A stretch of DNA of 64,000 bases. Origin: Okeania hirsuta (GTDB lineage: Bacteria; Cyanobacteriota; Cyanobacteriia; Cyanobacteriales; Microcoleaceae). The notes beneath the pieces were generated by a model, which saw only the letters and a list, made by a program, of their open reading frames with translations, did no database searches and was not told the origin of the DNA. Position 1 is the first letter of the stretch. Each line of letters starts with the position of its first letter. Shown here piece by piece: positions 1 to 9,300 of this stretch. Made by a program: the position numbers and the translations under genes. Where the stretch lies: assembly GCF_003838195.1 (NCBI RefSeq), contig NZ_RCBY01000716.1, positions 50,659 to 114,658 of the forward strand, given 5' to 3'.

Positions 1-1017
1 GAAGATATGGAGAGAGTGTTCAAGCAAGTAGAAGAAGGAATACCACCTCTCAAAGGAGTAATTCATGCAGCAGGACTGGTAGGATTGAACCTGCTTCAGG
101 AGATGGAACTTTCTCAACTTGAAGCCATACTCCGTCCAAAAGTAATAGGAGGATGGTTGCTACATCAATTAACCCAGAACCTTGAGCTAGACTTTTTTGT
201 GAATTTCTCCTCCATTGCATCAGTATGGGGTTCAAAAGCTCAAGCTCACTATGCAGCAGCCAACAATTTTCTAGATGGATTAACTTATTATCGACAATCT
301 CTGGGATTACCAACCTATAGCATAAATTGGGGGCCTTGGTCAGGAGGCGGAATGGCAGAAGGAGAGGCCATGAATTGGTTAAACCAAATGGGCGTAAAAC
401 CACTAGATCCAGAAAAAGCAATAGCTGCCTTGGAGAAAGTATTAACCAGCAATAACCCTCAAACAGTAGTAGCAGATATAAATTGGGATTTATTTAAAGA
501 CCTCTATGAACTAGGAGGTAAACGATCGTTTCTGCAAGAAATTTCACGAGACTCAGAAGCAACAGATGGAGAACAGACTTCCGGACGTAAATCGGAATTG
601 TTAGAACAACTTCATCAAGCTCCAGAAAGTGAACGGAACGAAATACTCATTGAGCAGTTGCAAAATGATGTAGCTAAAATTATCGGATTATCGAAATCTA
701 AACTTCCAGATCCGGAGTTAGGATTCTTTAAAATGGGAATGGATTCCTTGATGGCAGTTGAGCTAAGAAATCTGTTGAGTTCTACTTTTAATTCTTCCAT
801 CAGCACAGCTACCTTGTTTGAAAAGTCTAATATCAAAGACTTAGCTGAATACTTGATCGAAGAAATTTTCCCAGAAGGGGAGGAAGAAGAAATTGATGTT
901 CAAGATAGTCAAGAAGTAACTCCTCCCAAACAGATAGAAACAGAATTTGAAGGAGAAGTTGATAGTGCCATTGCCTCAGAATTAGAAGAAATCCAAGCTT
1001 TGCTGAAGGAGGACTAG
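1..1017 (+). CDS. Type I PKS, C-terminal part (KR-ACP), truncated by window edge
   Basis: The reading frame is open from base 1, so this is the end of a longer polyketide synthase. What remains is the second half of a ketoreductase and an acyl carrier protein. The KR shows an IHAAG stretch, FSS with the catalytic serine, and catalytic Tyr at about fragment residue 84 in a YAAAN motif. It lacks the LDD motif of B-type KRs, which points to an A-type KR (L-hydroxy product). The ACP has a [10 protein letters not shown] motif with the phosphopantetheine serine at about fragment residue 249. The tail is acidic, then helical (ELEEIQALLKED), as in C-terminal docking segments. In the proposed pathway it makes the first beta-hydroxyl of the fatty chain. 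Any O-methyltransferase or loading domain would lie left of the window. Confidence 0.93.
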   Translation, partial: EDMERVFKQVEEGIPPLKGVIHAAGLVGLNLLQEMELSQLEAILRPKVIGGWLLHQLTQNLELDFFVNFSSIASVWGSKAQAHYAAANNFLDGLTYYRQSLGLPTYSINWGPWSGGGMAEGEAMNWLNQMGVKPLDPEKAIAALEKVLTSNNPQTVVADINWDLFKDLYELGGKRSFLQEISRDSEATDGEQTSGRKSELLEQLHQAPESERNEILIEQLQNDVAKIIGLSKSKLPDPELGFFKMGMDSLMAVELRNLLSSTFNSSISTATLFEKSNIKDLAEYLIEEIFPEGEEEEIDVQDSQEVTPPKQIETEFEGEVDSAIASELEEIQALLKED

Positions 1018-1267
1018 TGGTCTGTCAATTTTGAATTGACGGGTTGAGGTAGATACGGGGACGCGGGGACGCGGAGAGAGGATTGATCCATCATTAGATA
1101 TCTCCAAAAATCAAAAATAAAATCAATTCTTATCCAGAAATTATCAATTATTCCCCTCCAGGGAGGGGGAGGGGCGAGGGGAGGGTTCCCTGTTCCCAGC
1201 TCCGGTGTTCCCTGTTCCCTGTTGCCTCTTTTCTGGAGATGTCTATATATATTGACAGAGGACTAAA
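1018..1267. repeat. Spacer with short tandem repeats between two PKS genes
   Basis: No gene is seen. A perfect 7-bp inverted repeat (GTCAATT/AATTGAC) lies at 1024-1040. Two units of a GGGGACGCG-type repeat lie at about 1057-1074. G/C-rich runs and repeated TTCCCTG heptamers fill 1150-1230. These are typical cyanobacterial STRR spacer repeats. The next gene has an AGAGGA ribosome-binding site at about 1256-1261. Confidence 0.7.
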
Positions 1268-4200
1268 ATGAACAATACTTCTCAAACAAACCAACAAAAC
1301 GTCTTATCCAAAGAAGTACTTCAAACATTGAAGGAAATGCGGGGTAAACTCGCAGCAGTAAACAAAGCCAAAACCGAACCGATCGCCATTGTTGGCATGG
1401 CCTGTAGATTTCCTGGAGGAGCTAATGACCCATCAAAATACTGGAATTTATTACATGATGGTATAGATGCAATTACGCCAGTTCCTCCCGAACGTTGGGA
1501 TGTAAGCGCTTATTACGATCCCGATCCAGAAGTTCCTGGGAAATCCTACACTAGACAGGGTGGGTTTATCGATCAAGTTGACCAGTTTGACCCCTTATTT
1601 TTTGGTATTTCTCCTAGAGAAGCAGTTACTTTAGACCCTCAATACAGACTACTGTTAGAGGTAACATGGGAAGCATTAGAAAACTCTGGACAAACATGGG
1701 AAAATCTGAAGAATAGTCAGACAAGTGTATTCATGGGCGCATCGACAGATGACTATACTAGCGTCATTCTCCGTGAAGCAAATAGTTACCCTACTCTTGG
1801 CATTAATAGAAGTATTGGTGTAGGTCGTATTTCTCATCTCTTGGGTTTGCAAGGGTCTAATCTACAGGTAGATACAGCTTGTTCAAGTTCTTTAGTTGCT
1901 GCCCATTTAGCCTGTCAGAGTTTGCGTTCAGGAGAATCCAACATAGCATTAGTGGGTGGGGTAAATTTAATATTATCCCCCTTCAGCACTATTGGTCGTT
2001 GCCAAGCAAAAGCACTATCCCCTGACGGTCGTTGCAAGACTTTTGATGCTGCTGCCAATGGTTATGGTCAGGCAGAAGGATGTGGTGTCCTAGTTTTGAA
2101 GCGTTTGTCTGATGCAATTAGTGATGGCGATCTAATTTCCGCCGTTATTCGAGGTTCTGCTGTTAATCACGATGGGCCAAGTAGTGGGATGACAGTTCCT
2201 AATAAAATGGCTCAAAAGCAGGTAATTCAACAAGCTCTGACAAATGCTAAGTTAGAACCCAATCAAGTTAGCTATTTGGATGCTCACGGTACAGGAACTT
2301 CTTTGGGAGACCCAATTGAGATAGAAGCTCTAGCAGAAGTATACAAGAAAAAACGTCCAGTAGATTCCCCTTTAATTGTGGGCTCGGTCAAGACAAATCT
2401 TGGACATTTGGAAGCAGCAGCAGGGGTATCATCTTTGATGAAGGTGATTTTAGCCCTTAAGCATCAGGAAATCCCTCCTCATTTACATTTAAAACAACCC
2501 AATCCTCTTGTAGATTGGGATAAGTTACCAATAAAAATTCCTACTTCTTTAATGCCTTGGTCTACCGAGGGAAAACCAAGAATAGGAGCAGTTAGTTCCT
2601 TTGGTATGGGTGGTACTAATGCTCATATAATTTTAGAAGAAGCTCCAGTTCAATTCAAAAGTCAAAATTCAAAAGTCAAAAGTGAAGAAAATAATCAATT
2701 CAAAAGTCAAAATTCAAAAGTCAGAAGTGAAGAATATTTAGAGCGTCCGCTGCATTTATTAACTTTATCGGCAAAAACAGAAAAAGCTTTAGCAGATTTA
2801 GTCAGTAGTTATCAAAAGCATTTAGAAACATATCCAGATTTAGCAGTCGCAGATGTCTGTTACACAGCTAATGCAGGAAGGAAACATTTTAAGCATCGAC
2901 TAGCAGTTATTGCTTCTGACCAAAACGAATTAGCACAAAAGCTACTTGACCAAAAAACAGGAAAGGAAGTAGTTGGACTATGTTGTGGAGAATTTGATAG
3001 TGGTAGCGCAAGTTCTAAGCTAGCTTTCCTATTCACAGGTCAAGGTTCCCAATATGTGGATATGGGTAAGCAACTGTATGAAACTCAACCAACCTTCCGT
3101 CAGGCTTTAGATCAATGCGACCAAATTTTACAACCCTATCTAGAAGTACCTCTATTAGAAGTTATTTACCCTAAAGATGTACAAAAGTCAACCTCGAATT
3201 TGTTAGACCAGACAGCTTATACCCAACCTGCTCTATTTGCCATTGAATATGCTTTGTTCAAATTATGGGAATCTTGGGGAATCAAACCAACTGTAGTCAT
3301 GGGTCACAGTGTAGGAGAATATGTGGCAGCAACAGTAGCAGGAGTTTTCAGTTTAGAAGATGGTCTGAAATTAATTGCTATGCGGGGACAGTTGATGCAA
3401 CAGTTACCCTCCGGTGGAGAGATGGTAGCAGTGATGGCCTCAGAATCTGTGGTTACAGAAGTAATAGCAGATTATAGTTCACAAGTGACAATAGCAGCGG
3501 TTAATGGACCAGAAAGTATGGTGATTTCTGGAGAGAGTGGAGCGATCGCTATCATTGGTAGTAAATTGGCAGGAATGGGAGTTAAGACAAAAAAATTACA
3601 GGTGTCCCATGCTTTTCATTCACCACTAATGGAGCCAATGTTGGCCGAATTTGCAACAGTAGCTGAGTCAGTCATCTATAATCGGCCGAAAATACCACTG
3701 GTATCCAATGTAACTGGTCACAAAGTAGGAAATGAAGTAACTAAGGCAGAATATTGGGTAAATCATATCCGACAACCAGTAAGGTTTTATCAAAGCATAA
3801 AAACATTGCACGAGCAAGGGAATGAACTTTTCTTGGAAATAGGACCGAAACCAATATTGTTAGGGATGGGGCGTAGATGTCTAGCAGGAGATGTGGGAGA
3901 ATGGTTGCCATCATTGCGTCCGAAGAAAATCCCCCTCCAGTTACCCTTAGAAAGGGGGAAGACAGAGGATGCTGCGCTTTTGAACGATGAATGGCAGCAA
4001 ATGTTATTGACTTTAGGAAAGTTGTATGTTAGAGGTATCAAAATAAATTGGTCAGGGTTTGACCAAGGTTATGCTCGTCAGAAAGTAGCATTGCCAACAT
4101 ATCCATTCCAACGACAACGTTACTGGGTAGAAAAAACAGAAAACAAACAGAAACAACAACATCAAAAGTTAGAAAATATTGGTGAGACTCCAATTTTTCA

Positions 4201-6313
4201 ACTACTCACTCAAGGAAACACAGAAACCCTCACTCAACAACTAGAAAGAGCGGTAAATTTTTCACCAGAACAGCTTAAACTTTTACCAGAAATATTAGAT
4301 GTATTAGCTAAACAACATCAAGAACAATTAACAGCAGTAACTGTAAAAAATTGGTTCTATGAAATTCAATGGAAACCTTTAGCTCAAAGTAACTCAACAA
4401 CAAACATTCAATTAAGTCATTGGCTGATTTTTGCCGATACTACAGGAGTAGCTGAAAAATTAGCCCAAAAATTACAACAACAGGGTCATGAATATAGCTT
4501 AGTTTATAGAGGGGAGAGCTATCAAAAACTAGCAGTAGGAAAATATCAACTAAATCCTAATATTCCCGAAGAATTTGAACAACTGTACCAAGAAATTCAG
4601 CAAAATACTCCAACTCCCTCATCAAAGTTAATTCACCTGTGGAGTTTAGACGCTCCTGAATCAAAAGACTTAACCCTTGAAACCCTAGAAGAAACACAAA
4701 TATGGGGATGTGGCAGCGTAGTGTATCTGTTACAAACCTTACTCAAAAAGGCAAACACCCCTCAAGTATGGTTAGTAACCCGTGGGTCTCAGTCAGTATT
4801 ATCCAAAACAGAAAATAATATAACAGGACTAGCAGCATCGCCTCTGTGGGGATTAGGTAGAGCAGTGTCCCTAGAACATCCCCAATTATGGGGAGGATTA
4901 GTGGACCTAGACCCACAAGCTCCAGCAGCAGACGAAATAGAAATGCTATGGCAATTATTAGTTAATGAACAAGAAGAAGATCATCTAGCTTTACGGGGAG
5001 AAAATACTTATGTAGCTCGTCTGGTAAATCAATCTCCTCCAGAATTTCCTCAACCCCTATCCTTATCATCAGATGGTAGTTACTTAATAACAGGAGGATT
5101 AGGAGCGTTAGGACTACATACCGCAGAATGGTTAGTATCTAAGGGAGCTAAAAATATTGTCTTAACTGGGCGTAACGCTCCTTCAGAAAAAATCCAAGAA
5201 TCAATACAAAAATTAGAACAAACAGGATGCCAGGTCAAGGTTTGGTTAGGGGATATTGCTATAGAAGAAGATATAGCCAAAATTCTGGAGAAGATTCAGA
5301 CATCAATGCCAAAACTCAAAGGAATAATTCATGCAGCAGGAGTGCTTGATGATGGAACCATACAACAGATGAACTGGGAGCGTTTTGCCAAAGTAATGTC
5401 GCCAAAAGTAATAGGAACTTGGCACTTACATAAATTAACTCAAAATTTGCCATTAGATTTCTTTATCTGTTTCTCCTCAATGGTTTCCCTAATTGGTTCC
5501 CCTGGTCAAGGAAATTATGCTGCAGCTAATGCTTTTATGGATGGTTTAGCTGGTTATCGTCGCAGCAGAGGATTATCAGGATTAGCTATTAACTGGGGAG
5601 CATGGGCGTCTGGGGGAATGGCTGCTCGTTTAGCAGTGGAGCATCAAAATCGTATTCAGAACAGTGGAATAGGTGAAATAGCTCCCAAAGAAGGAATGTA
5701 TTCCTTGGACTTACTTTTGGGAAATCAATCTGCTAGGTCACAGGTAGGTGTAATACCAGTAGAGTGGTCGGTATTAGCAGAACATTGGAGCGGTATCACA
5801 AAAAGTTCTTTATTACAAGAATTATTACAAAAGGAAAAGTTGGCAGATAATGATACACTACAGCAGAAAGTAAAAGTAGAAATTTTAGCCAAATTAGAAA
5901 CGGCCTTAGAAGAGGAACGTCAAGAAATTTTAACCGAACACATTCGAGGGGAAGTAGTTCAGGTACTAGGTTTAAGCTCATCTCAATTACCGGAAATGAA
6001 TTTAGGGTTTATGGAAATGGGCATGGATTCTTTAATGGCGGTAGAATTAAAAAATCGACTGCAAAATCAACTAGGAACTAACTTACCTGAGACAATAGCG
6101 ATGGAATACCCAACGATCGCGAAATTGTCCTTACATATAGAGGAATTAATGGCATGGAAGACAACAGAAAATGAGGATACCTCTAATGGCCATAATCAAG
6201 CTGATGTATCAGAAATAGATGCTAATGTATTGCCAGTTCTTGAAGATATTTCAGAAGAAGATTTTGAAGCACTAGCAGCTCAACAACTAGAAAAAATTCA
6301 GAATATGCTCTAA
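1268..6313 (+). CDS. Type I PKS module KS-AT-KR-ACP
   Basis: Single extension module of 1,681 aa. An N-terminal helical docking segment (1-35) is followed by a KS (about 36-460; Cys205 in DTACSSS, KTNLGH present). The AT covers about 595-900, with GHSVGEY (Ser681) and HAFHS, the signature for malonyl-CoA. A KR structural half follows, then the catalytic KR (about 1270-1480; TGGLGALG cofactor loop, LDD motif of a B-type KR, Tyr1417), and an ACP with Ser1588. The helical tail looks like a docking segment. There is no DH between AT and KR, so by itself the module leaves a hydroxyl. The KS-AT linker (about residues 462-489) is encoded by a tandem repeat. It sits second in the chain-building series and probably accepts from the truncated upstream protein. 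Confidence 0.95.
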   Translation: MNNTSQTNQQNVLSKEVLQTLKEMRGKLAAVNKAKTEPIAIVGMACRFPGGANDPSKYWNLLHDGIDAITPVPPERWDVSAYYDPDPEVPGKSYTRQGGFIDQVDQFDPLFFGISPREAVTLDPQYRLLLEVTWEALENSGQTWENLKNSQTSVFMGASTDDYTSVILREANSYPTLGINRSIGVGRISHLLGLQGSNLQVDTACSSSLVAAHLACQSLRSGESNIALVGGVNLILSPFSTIGRCQAKALSPDGRCKTFDAAANGYGQAEGCGVLVLKRLSDAISDGDLISAVIRGSAVNHDGPSSGMTVPNKMAQKQVIQQALTNAKLEPNQVSYLDAHGTGTSLGDPIEIEALAEVYKKKRPVDSPLIVGSVKTNLGHLEAAAGVSSLMKVILALKHQEIPPHLHLKQPNPLVDWDKLPIKIPTSLMPWSTEGKPRIGAVSSFGMGGTNAHIILEEAPVQFKSQNSKVKSEENNQFKSQNSKVRSEEYLERPLHLLTLSAKTEKALADLVSSYQKHLETYPDLAVADVCYTANAGRKHFKHRLAVIASDQNELAQKLLDQKTGKEVVGLCCGEFDSGSASSKLAFLFTGQGSQYVDMGKQLYETQPTFRQALDQCDQILQPYLEVPLLEVIYPKDVQKSTSNLLDQTAYTQPALFAIEYALFKLWESWGIKPTVVMGHSVGEYVAATVAGVFSLEDGLKLIAMRGQLMQQLPSGGEMVAVMASESVVTEVIADYSSQVTIAAVNGPESMVISGESGAIAIIGSKLAGMGVKTKKLQVSHAFHSPLMEPMLAEFATVAESVIYNRPKIPLVSNVTGHKVGNEVTKAEYWVNHIRQPVRFYQSIKTLHEQGNELFLEIGPKPILLGMGRRCLAGDVGEWLPSLRPKKIPLQLPLERGKTEDAALLNDEWQQMLLTLGKLYVRGIKINWSGFDQGYARQKVALPTYPFQRQRYWVEKTENKQKQQHQKLENIGETPIFQLLTQGNTETLTQQLERAVNFSPEQLKLLPEILDVLAKQHQEQLTAVTVKNWFYEIQWKPLAQSNSTTNIQLSHWLIFADTTGVAEKLAQKLQQQGHEYSLVYRGESYQKLAVGKYQLNPNIPEEFEQLYQEIQQNTPTPSSKLIHLWSLDAPESKDLTLETLEETQIWGCGSVVYLLQTLLKKANTPQVWLVTRGSQSVLSKTENNITGLAASPLWGLGRAVSLEHPQLWGGLVDLDPQAPAADEIEMLWQLLVNEQEEDHLALRGENTYVARLVNQSPPEFPQPLSLSSDGSYLITGGLGALGLHTAEWLVSKGAKNIVLTGRNAPSEKIQESIQKLEQTGCQVKVWLGDIAIEEDIAKILEKIQTSMPKLKGIIHAAGVLDDGTIQQMNWERFAKVMSPKVIGTWHLHKLTQNLPLDFFICFSSMVSLIGSPGQGNYAAANAFMDGLAGYRRSRGLSGLAINWGAWASGGMAARLAVEHQNRIQNSGIGEIAPKEGMYSLDLLLGNQSARSQVGVIPVEWSVLAEHWSGITKSSLLQELLQKEKLADNDTLQQKVKVEILAKLETALEEERQEILTEHIRGEVVQVLGLSSSQLPEMNLGFMEMGMDSLMAVELKNRLQNQLGTNLPETIAMEYPTIAKLSLHIEELMAWKTTENEDTSNGHNQADVSEIDANVLPVLEDISEEDFEALAAQQLEKIQNML
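2651..2734 (+). repeat. Tandem repeat inside PKS KS-AT linker
   Basis: Two copies of a roughly 39-bp sequence (2651-2689 and 2696-2734), 45 bp apart, differ at about one base. The repeat is built from TCAAAA-type units. It encodes two QFKSQNSKV peptides just after the KS end (EEAP). Similar AAAATTCAAAA-type sequence, reversed, lies in the spacer near 56,632-56,655. Confidence 0.85.
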
Positions 6314-6384
6314 AATAGGCGAAAGCTAAAAAGATATATATTTTGCTCTATAAGTCAAAAAAATTAGGTTAAGGCTAAAAGTTT

Positions 6385-9300
6385 ATGGAACCGAGTACCA
6401 AAAAAGAGCAACTATCATTATCCAAACAAATGTTTTTAGCTTTAAAACAAGCAGAAACTAAGTTGGAGATGATGGAGCGCTCCAGAAGTGAAGCGATCGC
6501 CATTATTGGCATAGGGTGTCGATTTCCTGGAAATGCCAACACACCAGAAAGTTTCTGGGAATTGTTATCTAATGGTAAAGACTCTGTTAGAGAGATTCCA
6601 CTAGAACGTTGGGATATAGATTCTTACTACGACCCAAACCCTGATACTCCAGGGAAAATGTATATCCGTCACGCAGCATTAGTAGAGCAGGTAGATCGGT
6701 TCGATCCGCAATTTTTTGGTATCTCCGGCAAAGAAGCACATAGCCTTGACCCACAGCAACGTTTTATTTTAGAAGTAACTTGGGAAGCTTTAGAAAGATC
6801 TGGTATTGATCCCCAGCAATTAGAAAACACTCAGACAGGAGTATTTCTAGGTATCGGTCAAAATGATTATGCTAATTTGGGTTTCAGTCAAGTCGAAAAT
6901 ATTAGCCCTTATGATGCTACAGGAAATGGGTTTTGTTTTGCAGCAGGTAGGTTATCTTACTTTTTAGGATTGCAAGGCCCATCAATAGCAATAGATACAG
7001 CTTGTTCATCATCTTTAGTAGCTATACATGAAGCTTGTCAGAGTCTACGTCAGGGTGAGTCCAATTTGGCTTTAGCAGGAGGAGTCCAACTAATTCTCTC
7101 TCCTCAAGTAACAACTGCACTATCAAAATTAAAGGCTTTATCACCCGATGGCAAGTGTAAAACTTTTGATGCGGCTGCAGATGGTTATGGTAGGGGAGAA
7201 GGATGTGGCATTGTCGTACTTAAGCGTTTGTCGGATGCAGTCAAAGATGGGGACAATATCCAGGCAGTAATTCGTGGTTCAGCAGTTAACCATGATGGAC
7301 CGAGTAGCGGACTGACAGTACCGAATAAACTAGCTCAGGAAAAACTAATTCAACAAGCTCTCAAAGCAGCAAAAGTAGAACCAGGTCAAGTGAGTTATGT
7401 GGAAGCTCATGGTACTGGAACTTCCCTCGGAGATCCGATGGAAGTGAGAGCTTTAACTAGCGTATTTGAGCAAGGACGGGATGGGGAAAATCCATTGCAC
7501 ATCGCTTCAGTTAAAACTAATATTGGTCATTTAGAAGCAGCAGCAGGAATTGCAGGTGTTATTAAGGTGGTTTTGCAACTGCAAAATCAAAAAATTGCTC
7601 CTCATTTACATTTTGTGAATCCTAGTCCATATATTGATTGGGAAAATACACCTGTCAAAGTACCTACTGAACTTACACCCTGGCAATCGTCGGGAGATAA
7701 AAGAATTGCCGGAGTCAGCTCTTTTGCTATTAGTGGTACTAATGCTCATATTGTCTTAGAAGAAGCACCAAGAGAAGGCAACAGGCAACAGGCAACAGGC
7801 AACAGTGAAGATTACTTAGAACGTTCAGTTCATCTATTGACTCTCTCAGCTAAAACAGAAAAATCTCTAGAAGATTTAGTAAGTAGTTATCAAAATTATT
7901 TAGAATTTTATCCTGATTTGGCAATAGCAGATGTATGTTATACAGCTAATACAGGCAGAGCGCATTTTAATTATCGAATAGCAATTATTACCTCTGAGCA
8001 AAAGGAATTAATAGAAAAACTGCTTGACTGGAAAACGAAGAAAGAAGTAGTAGGAGTATATTCTGGACAACCAGATGGTAGTAGTCAAAGCCCAAAAATA
8101 GCTTTCCTATTCACGGGTCAAGGTTCCCAGTATGTAAATATGGGAAGGCAACTATATGAAACTCAGCCAACTTTCCGTCAAGCTTTAGACCTATGCGACC
8201 AAATTTTACAAGCTTATCTGGAAGTACCTTTATTAGAAGTTATCTACACTAAAGATGCACAAAAGTCAAGTGTATTAGACCAAACAGCTTATACCCAACC
8301 TGCTTTATTTTCAATAGAATACGCCCTAGCTAAGTTATGGGAATCTTGGGGGATTAAACCTAATGTGGCGCTAGGCCACAGTGTGGGAGAATATGTAGCC
8401 GCAACAGTAGCAGGAGTATTCAGTTTAGAAGATGGTCTGAAATTAATCGCCATGCGGGGCAAGTTGATGCAGCAGTTACCCTCCGGTGGTGAAATGGTAT
8501 CTTTGTTAGCATCAGAATCTCAAGTAATAGAAGCTATAGGCGAGTATAGTTCTAAAGTGGCAATAGCAGCAATTAATGGACCGAAAAGTATAGTAATTTC
8601 TGGTGAAAGGGAAGCGATAACAGCCATTTGTAGTAAATTAAAATCTCAAAGAGTAAAATCCAAAAAATTACAGGTATCCCATGCTTTTCATTCCCCATTA
8701 ATGGAGCCAATGTTGGCGGAGTTTGCAGCAGTAGCTCAGGAAGTAACTTATAGTCAACCTCGAATATCACTCATTTCTAATGTAACGGGAGAAAAAATAG
8801 GTGCAGAAATTGCTACTCCTGAATATTGGGTGGGTCATGTCCGAGAACCAGTAAGATTTGCTCAGAGTATGAAAACCCTAAATGAGCAAGGATATCAATT
8901 ATTCCTGGAAATTGGACCGAAGCCAATATTACTGGGAATGGGAAGTCGATGTGTACCAGAAGAGAGTAGTGGTATGTGGTTACCATCCCTACGTCCCGGG
9001 GGAAATGATTGGCAACAGATACTCTCAAGTTTAGGACAGTTATATCTACAGGGTGTTAAAGTAGATTGGTCAGGTTTTGACCGAGATTATGTTCGTCAAA
9101 AAGTAATCTTGCCAACTTATCCATTTCAGCGGGAAAAATATTGGGTTGAAACTGCCAACTATCAAACCAGCTCTGCAACTAAACTTCATCCTCTGATTAA
9201 TAGAAAGTTTCAATCTCCATTATCAAAAGATATCTTCTTTGAATCAGAATTTAGCACCAACGCTCTACCATTTTTAGCCGATCACCGAATCTATGAAAAA

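Noticed and set aside
3265..3477. Alternative-frame and antisense open frames inside the PKS genes
   Set aside because: They recur at the same places in each homologous module because the AT DNA is repeated; no start signals or families support them.
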